Below, one piece after another: positions 15,265-34,000 of a DNA stretch of 64,000 nt. Under the pieces are notes generated by a model. The model saw only the letters and a list, made by a program, of their open reading frames with translations, searched no databases and was not told the DNA's origin. Numbering within the stretch: position 1 is the first letter of the stretch; the number at the start of each line of letters is the position of its first letter. The stretch is from positions 434,001 through 498,000 of the forward strand of contig NZ_JAXIVS010000001.1 in assembly GCF_034259325.1 (NCBI RefSeq), written 5' to 3'. A program made the translations under genes and the position numbers. Source of the DNA: Hyalangium ruber. GTDB lineage: Bacteria > Myxococcota > Myxococcia > Myxococcales > Myxococcaceae.

Positions 15265-16042
15265 GACCGAACTCTCGCGCTACCTGCGCTTCCTCCGAGG
15301 GCTCCAGGAGCGCTCGGGCTCGCGCGCCGTCCCCTTCCCCGGAGGCACGGCGTTCTTCCACGAGCAGTTCCCCGACTCGTGGACGCACAACTTCCTGCGG
15401 GTGGAGGCGCCTCCTGGAGCGGTGACGGCCGAGGCGCTTGCCGCCCAGGCGGACGCACTGCACTCGGCGCAGGGGCAGGCCCACCGCCGCCTCTGGGTGG
15501 GAGACGAGGCCACCGGCGAGGCGCTGGCGCCCGGCTTCGAGGCTCTGGGCTGGGGCGTGGGGCGCGAGTGGATCATGGTCCATCGGGGGACGAGCCCCGA
15601 GGTGACGGAGGGGCTGTCCGTGAGCCGCCTGTCCGACGAGGAGGTGTTCCCCTTCTGGGAGGAACTCTTCCGGCGCATGGAGCACGTGCGCAGCGAGGAG
15701 ACGGCGCGGCAGCTCGCCACGCGCAACCTCGTGCTCGGGCGGAGGCTGTCCGTCCAGCACTTCGGGATCCGGGTGGACGGGCGGCTGGTCAGCGCGTGCG
15801 ACCTCTACCCTGGCGAGGGCCTGTCGGACATCCAGGACGTGGACACCCTGGAGGAGCACCGTGGGAAGGGGTACGCCCGAGCGATGCTGCAGGGCGTGCT
15901 GCGGACCGCGCGCGAGCAGGGTCTGGCCCCCAGTTTCCTCTCCACGGACGAGGAGGACTGGCCCAAGGAATTCTATGGGCGGCTCGGCTTCGAGCGCATC
16001 GGCCGCCTCTACACGTTCCTCAAGGTGCCGCCGAAGGCGTGA
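15257..16042 (+). CDS. GNAT-family N-acetyltransferase
   Basis: A 261-residue protein with a C-terminal GNAT fold (about residues 115-255). Motif A reads QDVDTLEEHRGKGYARAML with the acetyl-CoA pyrophosphate loop RGKGYA, and a GFERIGRLYTF strand follows. The N-terminal 110 residues form a second, degenerate GNAT-like half or an accessory domain. It overlaps the Dab aminotransferase by 8 bp, so both are made together. Acetylation of Dab or of a Dab residue in the product is a reasonable inference, recalling EctA, but the sequence is not EctA-sized. It ends 9 bp before the convergent orphan gene. Confidence 0.75.
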   Translation: MPETELSRYLRFLRGLQERSGSRAVPFPGGTAFFHEQFPDSWTHNFLRVEAPPGAVTAEALAAQADALHSAQGQAHRRLWVGDEATGEALAPGFEALGWGVGREWIMVHRGTSPEVTEGLSVSRLSDEEVFPFWEELFRRMEHVRSEETARQLATRNLVLGRRLSVQHFGIRVDGRLVSACDLYPGEGLSDIQDVDTLEEHRGKGYARAMLQGVLRTAREQGLAPSFLSTDEEDWPKEFYGRLGFERIGRLYTFLKVPPKA

Positions 16043-16051
16043 GCGCGGTGC

Positions 16052-16746
16052 TCAGCCCGTGTGCCGCAGGCGAGAGAGCAGCTCGCCTGCTCGGATGCGC
16101 ACGAGCGGCTCCATCTCTCGGCAAGGCTCGACCTGGGTTGCCAGCTTCGTGGACTCCTCGGCGGAGGGCCGCACCCAGCCCAGATGCAGCGCCTGGGCAT
16201 ACCCGGTGAGCCACGCCAGCACGAGCGCCTCCAGCTCGGGCACGAAGTACTGGCCATAGTCGAGCGAGCGCGGCTGCAACGACGTATGCCCCGGCAGGCT
16301 CGTCTCGGAGGTGAGTTCCAGTTCGTGCGCGGTAAAGGCTCCGTCCTCGCTCTTCTCCAGCTCCAGCCGCAGCCGGCGCCCCTCCGTCCGGGTGTGGAGC
16401 AGCAGCGCATAGCGCCCCGGCTTCACGTATCCCGTCGCGTTCGGCTTCGCGCCGGGCAGCCAGTAGTAGAGGAACTCCGTGTCGTTGAAGAGGACGACCT
16501 CGTGGCCGCTGTAGCGGCGCAGGAAGGCGTCGCTGAAGGTGAGGAGCAGGTACAGGCGCTCCGCTCCAGGCACCTCCCGTGCCCAGCTCAGCAGGCGCGG
16601 CTCGTACGCGTACAGCCCCGTGAAGCAGGTCCATGCCCGGCGGGCCCGATCTCGCGTGGCCTCCGCCCGCCCACCGCGAAGCCATGCGGCGGCGCGGGCC
16701 AGTAACGGCCTCCTGCCCTCTTCGATGGGTCCCCCCCCGGGCACGA

Positions 16747-16750
<4 letters not shown>
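16052..16750 (-). CDS. Orphan protein translationally coupled to the NRPS
   Basis: A 232-residue soluble protein of no recognised family. Its GTG start overlaps the stop of the upstream NRPS by 4 bp (GTGA), which strongly implies a role in the same pathway. Visible features are a Lys/Arg-rich start, a central beta-rich segment (FNDTEFLYYWLPGAKPN, then alternating hydrophobic strands to about residue 150) and a helical C-terminus. There is no signal peptide, carrier domain, GxSxG or PPTase motif. It could be a tailoring enzyme, a binding protein or a self-resistance factor; none can be preferred. Confidence 0.65.
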
Positions 16751-25477
<8,727 letters not shown>

Positions 25478-25494
<17 letters not shown>

Positions 25495-28400
25495 CGTCAC
25501 GCCCCGGAGCGGGCGCGGTCGGAGCAAGCTGGGAGAGCTTCATGCGGTGCGCGGTGCGCGACACCCGTTGGATGGTGGGCTGGGCGGCGGGAGCCGAGGC
25601 CGAGGCAAGGCGCTCGGCCAGCTTCTCGAGGGTGGGTGCCTCGAAGAAGGCCCGGATGGGCAGGCTCACACCGAGCACCTCGTGGATACGGGCCGCCGCG
25701 CGAGTGGCCATCAACGAGTGCCCGCCCAGCGCGAAGAAGTCGTCATGGACGCCCACCCGAGGGACGGAGAGCACCTCCGCCAGCACCTCGGCGAGCCGCT
25801 CCTCGGTGGGCGTGCGCGGGGCCACGTACTCCGTGCGCTGCGACATCTGCTGGGGCGCGAGAGACAGCAACGCCTTGCGATCGAGCTTGCCGTTGGAATT
25901 GAGCGGCAACGCCTCCAGCGAGACGAAGGCGGAGGGCACCATGTACTCGGGCAGCAACCGCCCCAGGTGCGCACGCAGCTCCTGCGGCTGCGGTGATCCT
26001 CCCTGCCGGGCCACGACGAAGGCCACCAGTCGCTTGTCCTCCACCGTCGCGCCCTGCACCAGCACCGCCGCTTCCTTCACCGCGGGGTGCTCGGCCAGCA
26101 CCGCTTCGATCTCCTCCAGCTCGATGCGGTAGCCGCGTACCTTCACCTGCGCGTCCGCGCGGCCCAGGAACTCCAGGTTGCCGTCCAGGCGGTAGCGGGC
26201 CAGATCGCCCGTACGGTACAGCCGGGCTCCGGGCTTCTGGGAGAACGGGTGCGGCACGAAGCGCTCGGCCGTCAGCTCCGGTCGCCCCACGTACCCGCGC
26301 GCCAGCCCGTCCCCACCCGTGTACAGCTCGCCCACCACACCCGGCGGCACCGGCTCCAGGTTCCCGTCCAGCACGTACACATCCGTGTCATCCAGCGGAG
26401 CCCCGAGCGGCACGGTGCGCCGCGGATCCGAGTCGCGCGGCAGCGTGTAGCTGCTGGTGATGCACGCGTTCTCCGTGGGTCCGTACACATTGATGAGCGT
26501 GGTATCCGGCAGCGCGTCCAGCAGCCGTCGAGCGTGCGCGGGCGGCATCGCGTCACCGCCCGCCATCACCTGCCGCAGCGGGCGCAGGCCCTCGAGCTGG
26601 TGGTCCACCATCTGGCGCAAGAGCGCCGCGGTCATCAGCACCGTGGTCACGCCCTCGGAGGCGATGAGGCGGCTCAGCTCCTCCAGCGAGGCGACGCCCG
26701 GCGGGCTCACCACCACCCGGGCCCCATTGAGCAGCGGGCCCCACGTCTCCATGGTGGAGGCGTCGAACAGCGGGGTGTTCAACTGCAGCATCACCTCGCG
26801 CGGGGACAGGCTCGCGTAGTGGTTGAACGCCAGGTGGAGCACGCCCCGGTGGGTCACGGCCACGCCCTTGGGGCGCCCCGTGGAGCCCGAGGTGAACAGG
26901 ATGTTCGCCACGCTCTCCGCGTGTACCGCCACGCGCGGGGGTTCCGCCGCGCTCAGCCGACACACCTCCTCCACCGCGACCGCTGGCAGTCCCTCCAGCT
27001 CGCCCAGGCGCGCCGCCGGCGCCAGCACGAGGCGCGGACGCGTCTCCCCCAGCATGAAGCGCAGCCGCTCGCGCGGCAGCCCGAGATCCAGGGGCATGTA
27101 GGCCGCGCCCACCTTCAGCGCGCCCAGCATCCCCACCACCAGCTCTACGCTCCGCTCCACGGCCAGGCCCACGACGTCCTCGGGCCCGACTCCCCGCTCG
27201 CGCAGCCAGTGCGCCAGCCCGTTGGCCCGCGCGTCCAACTCGGCGTAGCTCACCCGCTCCTTCCCACACACCAGCGCGACAGCCTGGGGCGTGGCCCGCG
27301 CCTGCTGTGCGAACACCTCGCCGATGCTGGCCTCTCGGGGGTAGTCGCGCGGCGCGCCACGGCCCTGCGCCAGCACCTCTTCCCCTTCCGCAGGCCGCAT
27401 CAGCTTCAGCCGATCGACGCGCTCACCCGGCCGCGCTGCCACCTGCGTCAGCAGCGTCTCCCACTGCCGCGCCATCGCCTCCAGGCGCGCGGGCTCGAAC
27501 AACTCGGTGCTGTATTGGAACTGGCCGGAGAGCCCGCCGTCGGCCTCCACCATCATCAGGCTCAGCTCGAAGGGCGCCGTGCGCGGAGTGAGGGGGAAGG
27601 ACTCCAGGGACAGCTCACCCAGAGGCAGGGTGGCCCCCGGCTCGCCCAGCACGAAGCCCGCGAGTTCCTCCTCGCCGCGCGCATGCGGGCGCTGGAGGAC
27701 GAACATGGCCTGCACCACCGGTGAGCGGCCCGGCTCACGGTGGGCCTGGAGTTCCTTGGCCAGCAGGTAGAAGGGAAAGTCCGGGTGATCGAGCGCGTCG
27801 AGCACCCGCCGGCGCACCTGCCCGAGGAAGTCCCGGAACGAGGGCACACCCGAGAGGTCCGCGCGCAACACCAGCGGGTTGACGAAGTAACCCACCACCG
27901 GCTCGAAACCGGCCCGCGCACGGCCCGCCACCGGGCTGCCCACCAACACCTCCGGCTGTCCGCTCAGCCGCGACAGGAGCAGTTGGAACGCTCCGAGCAG
28001 CACCGTGTAGAGCGTGGTGCCCTCCGCGCGCGCCAGCGCCTTGAGGCCGCCGGTGAGCTCCGCGCTCAAGCGGAAGCGCACGCCTGCACCAGCGGAGCCG
28101 AGCACCGTCGGCGCGGGCTTGTCGAACGGCACCGCGAGCACGGGCAGGGGCCCGGAGAGCTGCTGGCGCCAGTACGCGTGCTGCTTCTCCCCCTGCTCGC
28201 TGGCCAGGAGCCGCTCCTGCCACGCGACGAAGTCTCCATACGAACGGGAAGACGGCGGCAACGGTGACGGCTGCCCCGCGCGCAAGGCCGGGTAGAGCTG
28301 GCGCAGCTCGGACAGCAGCAGCACCATGGACCAGAGATCCGCGGCGATGTGATGCACCACCAGCAGCAGCACATGCTCTCCCGGCGCACGCGAGAAGAGC

Positions 28401-30832
28401 CGGACGCGGAAGATGGGCCCACGCGCCAGGTCAAACGGGCGGTGCACCTCCTCCGAGACGCGCTGCTCCAACGCGGCATCCCCGAGACCGGCAGCGTCCA
28501 CGAGCTCGAAGCTCACGGGCTCCTCTCGCACCTCGGGCGCGGGCATTCCGCCACGCACCGGGTAGACGGTCCTCAGCACGGGGTGGCGCCGCACCAGCGC
28601 CTCGAAAGCGGCACGCAGCGCGCCCACATCCACAGCGGCGAGGATCCGCGCCGCGCAGGAGACGTTATAGGCAGCGCTCTCGGGAGCCACCTGCTGGAGG
28701 AACCAGAGGGCCTCCTGCCCGTGAGACATGACGCGCGTGGGCTGCGACAGCGCGCCCGACACAGCCGCCGCGGGCGCGTCGATCTGAGGTGAGAGCCGCT
28801 CGGCGAGCTGACGCAGCGAGCTCTCCGCCAGCAGGCCCGTCATCGGCACGACGAGCCCCAGCCCGTGCTCGAGCGCGTGTACCACCTCCACCGCCATGAG
28901 CGAGTCGAGGCCGAAGCTGTGAACGGGCCGCTCCAGCTCCACCCCCTCCTCGGGAACCTCGAGCGCTCGCGCCACCAGACCCCGCAGGTGGGCAGCCAAC
29001 CGCTCCACGCGCTCGGGGCCGCTCGCCTCGCGCACCTGCGCGGCGCTCACGCTGCGTACCGGCGCGGAGGCGGACACCGGACGGAAGGTGCTGCGGCTCA
29101 GTTCCTCCAGCGTCCCCTCCAGGAAGCCCTGGCGGCTGGCATGGCGCTGGATCTTCCCGCTCGTCGTCTTCGGAATGGCGCCGGGCCCGAGCAGGACGAC
29201 GGCGTGCGCGTGCAGCTCGTGCTCCGCCTGCACGGCGCTGCGGATGGCTCCGGCCACCTCCTCCAAATCCGGGGCGCGGCGGACATCCACCTCCTGCACC
29301 ACCACCAGCCGCTCCTCATCCCCCTCCGTCACGGAGAAGGCCGCGCAGCAGCCCGGGCGCAGCGCGGCGTGGCTGCGCTCCACCGTGCGCTCGAGGTCCT
29401 GCGGGTAGTGGTTGCGCCCGCGAATGATGATCAGATCCTTGAGTCGGCCGGCGATGTAGAGCTCGCGCCCGTCGAGGAAGCCCAGATCCCCCGAACGCAG
29501 GTAGGGCCCGCTGCCCTCCGGCAGCCGCGCCTGGAACTGGCGCTGCGTCTCCTCCGGACGGCGCCAGTAGCCCGCCGCCACGCTGCCTCCGGCGATCCAG
29601 ATCTCCCCCACTTCACCCGGCGCGCAGGGCGTCTGCCGCTCTGGGTGAACGATGGCCACCTCCAGGCCCTCGCGCGCCCGGCCACAGCCCACCAGCAACC
29701 GGCCCTCCCCTTCCCGCGCCGACTCCGCCCGGCGGTGCCCGAGCGCCTCGGCGTCGAAGGTGCGCGAGACGGGCTCCTCGCTCAGCTCCCCACCACTCAC
29801 CAGCAGGGTCGCCTCGGCCAGCCCGTAGCACGGGTAGAAGGCCTGGCGGCGGAAGCCGGCGGCGCCGAAGGCCTCGCAGAAGCGCTCGACGGTGGCGGAG
29901 CTCACCGGCTCGGCGCCACTGAAGGCCAGCCGCCACTGGCGCAGGTCCAGCGCGGCGCGCTCCTCGGCGGTGGACTTCCGCACGCACAAGTCGAAGGCGA
30001 AGTTCGGCCCGCCGCTCACCGTGGCGCCGTAGCGGGAGATGGCCTGCACCCAGCGCACCGGCCGTGACAGGAAGTCCAGCGGCGACATCAACACCACCGG
30101 GAAGCCCCGGTACAGCGGCTGGAGGATGCCGCCGATGAGCCCCATGTCGTGGTAGGGCGGCAGCCAGATGACGCCCACGGACTCCTCGCTCGTCTCGAAG
30201 GCGCGGGCGATGAGCTCCGAGTTGTGCAGCAGGTGCCCGTGGCTGAGCATCACCCCCTTGGGCGTCCCGGTGGAGCCCGAGGTGTACTGCAGGAAGGCCA
30301 GGTCCTCGCGGCGGACCGCGGGCTCGCGCCAGCTGTCCTCCACGCCCGCCTCCAGCGCGTCCGTGGCCAGCCAGCGCATGGCGCGCATGTCCGGCGCCTG
30401 CTCGAAGAGGCCCTCGGCCATGGAGGCGATGAAGGAGTTGGTGAGCACGTAGCGCGCCCCCGCGTCCGAGGCGATCGCCTGCAACCGGGGCAACATGCGC
30501 TGCAACCGCGTCGGATCCGGCGGATAGGCCGGCACCGCAACCACCCCAGCGTAGAGACACCCGAAGAAGGCGGTGATGTAGTCGAGCCCCGGCGGATAGA
30601 GCAGCACCGCGCGCTCACCGGCCGCCCCCTCGGCCTGCAGGCGACCCGCGATGGCCCGCGCCCGCCGATCCAGCTCGCCGTAGGTGAGCCGCTGTTCCTC
30701 CCAGCTCCCCTCCTCCAGGAAGGTGTACAGCAGCCCCTCGGGGGAACGGGCCGCCCGCTCTCGCGCGAGCGCGATCAGCGTGGAGGGCGTGGCAGGGGCA
30801 GCTCGAAGCGAGGCGGGCGAGGCGTTGGACAT
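25478..30832 (-). CDS. Lipoinitiation NRPS: FAAL-ACP-C-A-T
   Basis: A 1784-residue loading protein. A fatty-acyl-AMP ligase (about residues 10-595) shows [18 protein letters not shown] and the [12 protein letters not shown] segment typical of FAALs. An acyl carrier domain follows with phosphopantetheine S644 ([10 protein letters not shown]). Then come a starter-type C domain (about 695-1150, HHIAADL with Leu in place of the motif Gly), an A domain (about 1165-1655, code read as DAMLMGVCIK, not assigned) and a T domain (Ser near 1707). It activates a fatty acid, passes it to the ACP and acylates the first amino acid. The ATG at 30832 is preferred because it starts the conserved FAAL N-terminus; upstream in-frame sequence reaches into the divergent NRPS gene. 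The downstream NRPS overlaps it by 17 bp. Confidence 0.94.
26229..26373. repeat. Near-identical A-domain segment, copy 2
   Basis: Partner of 22904-23048, in the same orientation, inside the only A domain of the FAAL-containing NRPS. Flanking specificity-pocket sequence differs between the two copies, so the exchange left substrate selection separate. Confidence 0.8.
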
Positions 30833-31023
30833 GGGGTGATGGCGCACAGGCAAAGCGGCGGACACCCGGAACTGGAGCCCCGCGGCGGCGTCTGTCAGAG
30901 GGGTTGAGGCGGCGCGGGATGATAGCGGCCCCTCCCAAGGCTGCCTAGCCTTGCCTCCTCGGTCTCCAAACACTCGGGGCGCGTTGACGAGGGAAAGGCC
31001 GGTAGGGAGGATGCCGCCCCGAA
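30833..31023. promoter_or_regulatory. Divergent promoter region of the two NRPS operons
   Basis: This 191-bp region is the only gap from which both NRPS operons can be transcribed. TTGACG (30984-30989) could be a -35 for the plus-strand gene, but no good -10 follows at 16-18 bases. On the minus strand TATCAT near 30919-30924 is a -10-like hexamer without a clear -35. GGGAGG (31005-31010) may act as a distant ribosome binding site for the ATG at 31024. Activator-dependent promoters would fit these weak boxes (inference). Confidence 0.5.
30936..30953. repeat. 18-bp dyad between the divergent NRPS genes
   Basis: CAAGGCT (30936-30942) and AGCCTTG (30947-30953) are perfect inverted repeats separated by GCCT. 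It is the most obvious symmetric element in the divergent NRPS promoter region and lies near its middle, as expected for a shared operator. A chance occurrence cannot be excluded. Confidence 0.35.
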
Positions 31024-34000
31024 ATGACTCAGCGACGAGACGGGAACGAGGCGCAGCCGCGGCAGGGCCAGGACCCTCGGCCAGGGGAGCAGACCGCCCC
31101 ACCCGCCAAGCGGAAACGGACGAGCTTCCCCCTCTCCTTCGGGCAACAGCGACTGTGGGTGCTGGATCAGTTCGAGCCTGGCAGCCCGCTCTACAACGTC
31201 TCGGGCGCGCTGCGCATGCGGGGGCGCCTGGACGTGGCGGCCCTCGAGCGCAGCCTCAACGAGATCATCGCCCGCCACGAGGCCCTGCGCAGCACCTTCA
31301 CCCTGGAGCAGGGGGTGCCGATGCAGCTCATCGCCCCCACCGCGCAGCTCCCCCTTCCGGTAGTGGACCTGTCGAACCTGGAGCCCGAGGCGCGCGAGCA
31401 CGAGGTGCAGCGACTGGGTGGCCAGGAGGCGCGGCGAGGCTTCGACCTGGCCCAGGGCCCGCTGATGCGCGCGCAGCTCCTGCGCCTGAGCCCCACCGAG
31501 CACGTGCTGCTGCTCACCATGCACCACATCGCCTCGGATGGCTGGTCGGTGGGGGTGTTCTTCAAGGAGCTGGCGGCGCTGTACGGAGCCTTCAGCCAGG
31601 GGCGGCCCTCGCCGCTCAAGCCGCTGCCCATCCAGTACGTGGACTATGCCGCCTGGCAGCGGAAGTGGCTGCAGGGCGAGGCGCTCGAGAAGCACCTGCG
31701 CTTCTGGAAGCAGCGGCTCTCGGGCGTGGAGCCGCTGGACCTGAAGACGGACCGGCCGCGCGGAGCCCAGGGCTCGCGCGGAGCACGCCACCACCTGCGG
31801 CTGTCGCGCGAGCTGACCGAGGGGCTTCGCGCGCTGGGCCGGCGGCGCGGGGCCACGCTGTTCATGACGTTGCTGGCGGGCTTCAAGGCCCTGCTGTGGC
31901 GCTACACCCGGCAGGACGACATCGTGGTGGGCACCAGTGTGGCCAACCGCAACCGGCCGGAGCTCGAGGGGCTCATCGGCTTCTTCGTCAACACGCTGGC
32001 GCTGCGCACGGACCTGACGGGAGACGTGCCTTTCACCGAGCTGCTGGAGCGCGTGCGCAAGGGTACGGTGGAGGCCTATGCCCACCAGGACACGCCTTTC
32101 GATCGCGTCGTCGAGGCCGTGCAGCCCGAGCGGGATTTGACGCGCAGCCCCCTGTTCCAGGTGATGTTCGAGCTGCAGCCCTCGCCGGATCAGGCCCTGC
32201 AACTGCCGGGCGTGGCGCTGGAGCTGGCCGACCTGGAGACGGGCACGGCGAAGTTCGATCTGCTCTTCACGATGGAGGAAGGCGCGCACGGCCTGAAGGG
32301 TACGGTCGAGTACGACGCGCACCTGTTCGACGCGGAGACGATCGCGCGGATGGTGGGCCACTTCGAGGTGCTGCTCTCCGGCGCCGTTACCCAGCCGCAG
32401 ACGCGGCTGTCCGCCCTGCCCCTGCTCACCGCCCCCGAGCAGCAGCAGCTCGTGGTCGATTGGAACCAGACGCAGCGGCCCTCGGAACAGGAAGGCCTGT
32501 TCTGCGAGCTGTTCGAGGCCCAGGTGGCGCGCACGCCCGAGGCTCGCGCCGTGGTGTGCGAGGGCCAGGCGCTCACCTACGCCGAGCTCAACGCCCGAGC
32601 CAACCAGGTGGCGCACGCCCTCCAGGCCCAGGGAGCCGGGCCCGAGCGCATCGTCGGCGTGCTGCAGGATCGCGGCAACGAGTACCTCATCAGCCTGCTG
32701 GGCATCCTCAAGGCGGGCGCGGTGTACGTGCCGCTCGATCCGGCGCTGCCGAACCCGCGCCTGGCCACCATCGTCCAGCAGAGCGGCTGCGGGTGGGTGC
32801 TCACCGAGCAGAAGTACCTGGCCCGAGCGACCGAGCTAACCCCAGCGAGCCCGGTGCTGGACGTGGCGGCGCTGCTGGGCGCCGGCCATCCCACGCGCAA
32901 TCCAGAGCACCGGGTGGATCCGAAGGGGCTCGCCTACGTCATCTTCACCTCGGGCTCCACGGGCCTGCCCAAGGGCGCGATGATCGAGCACCGGGGCATG
33001 AAGAACCACCTGCTGGCCAAGGTGGACGACCTGGCCCTCGGCCCCCAGGATGTGGTGGCACAGGTGGCGGTGCAGAGCTTCGACGTCTCCATCTGGCAGT
33101 TCCTGTGCGCGCTGCTGGTCGGTGGGTGTACCGCCGTCTTCCGGGACGAGAAGGCCTGGGAGCCCGTGCAGCTGCTGCGGCAGATGGCACAGGACGGCGT
33201 CACGCTGCTGGAGACGGTGCCCTCCCACATGAAGCTCATCGTGGAGGAGCTGGAGGCGCGCAAGGCCTCGTATGACCTGTCCGCGCTGCGCTGGTTCTTC
33301 CTCAATGGCGAGGCGCTGCCTTCGGATCTGTGCGTGCGCTGGTTCCAGCTCTACCCGCACATCCCCATGGTGAACGCCTACGGGCCCACCGAGTGCTCGG
33401 ACGACGTCACCCACTACAAGATGCTGGTGTCGCCGCCCACGCGCTACCCGTGGATGCCCATCAACGGCACCCTGCCCAACCTGCGCATCTACGTGCTGGA
33501 TCCGTGGCAGCGCCCGGTACCGGTGGGCGTCATCGGCGAGCTGTGCGTGGGCGGCGTGGGCGTGGGCCGTGGCTACCTGGGAGATCCCGGCCGCACGGCC
33601 ACCATCTACGTACCGGATCCGTTCTCCACCGAGCCGGGGGCGCGCCTGTACCGCACCGGTGACGTGGTGCGCTACCGCAACGACGGCACGATCGAGTTCC
33701 TCGGCCGCAGCGATCACCAGGTGAAGATCCGAGGCATCCGGATTGAGATCGGCGAGATCGAATCCGCGCTGCGCAAGCACCTCGGGGTGGGCACCTGCGT
33801 GGTGCTGGCGCGCCAGGATGGCGGGCAGGAGAAGCGGCTCGTCGCCTACGTCACCCCGCGCGAGGGGCAGCCGCCCGCCGCGCCGCACGAGCTGGCCGAG
33901 TTCCTCAAGGCCCAGCTCTCGACGGCCATGGTGCCGTCGGCCTTCGTGCAGTTGGAGGCGCTGCCGCTGACGCTCAACGGCAAGGTGGACCGCAAGGCCC

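Noticed and set aside
14005-16042. Ectoine biosynthesis operon
   Set aside because: Only an EctB-like gene is present; the GNAT is not EctA-like in size and there is no ectoine synthase.
25495-25527. TTG at 25527 as start of the three-module NRPS
   Set aside because: It gives a longer overlap with the upstream NRPS and no better ribosome binding site than the ATG at 25494.
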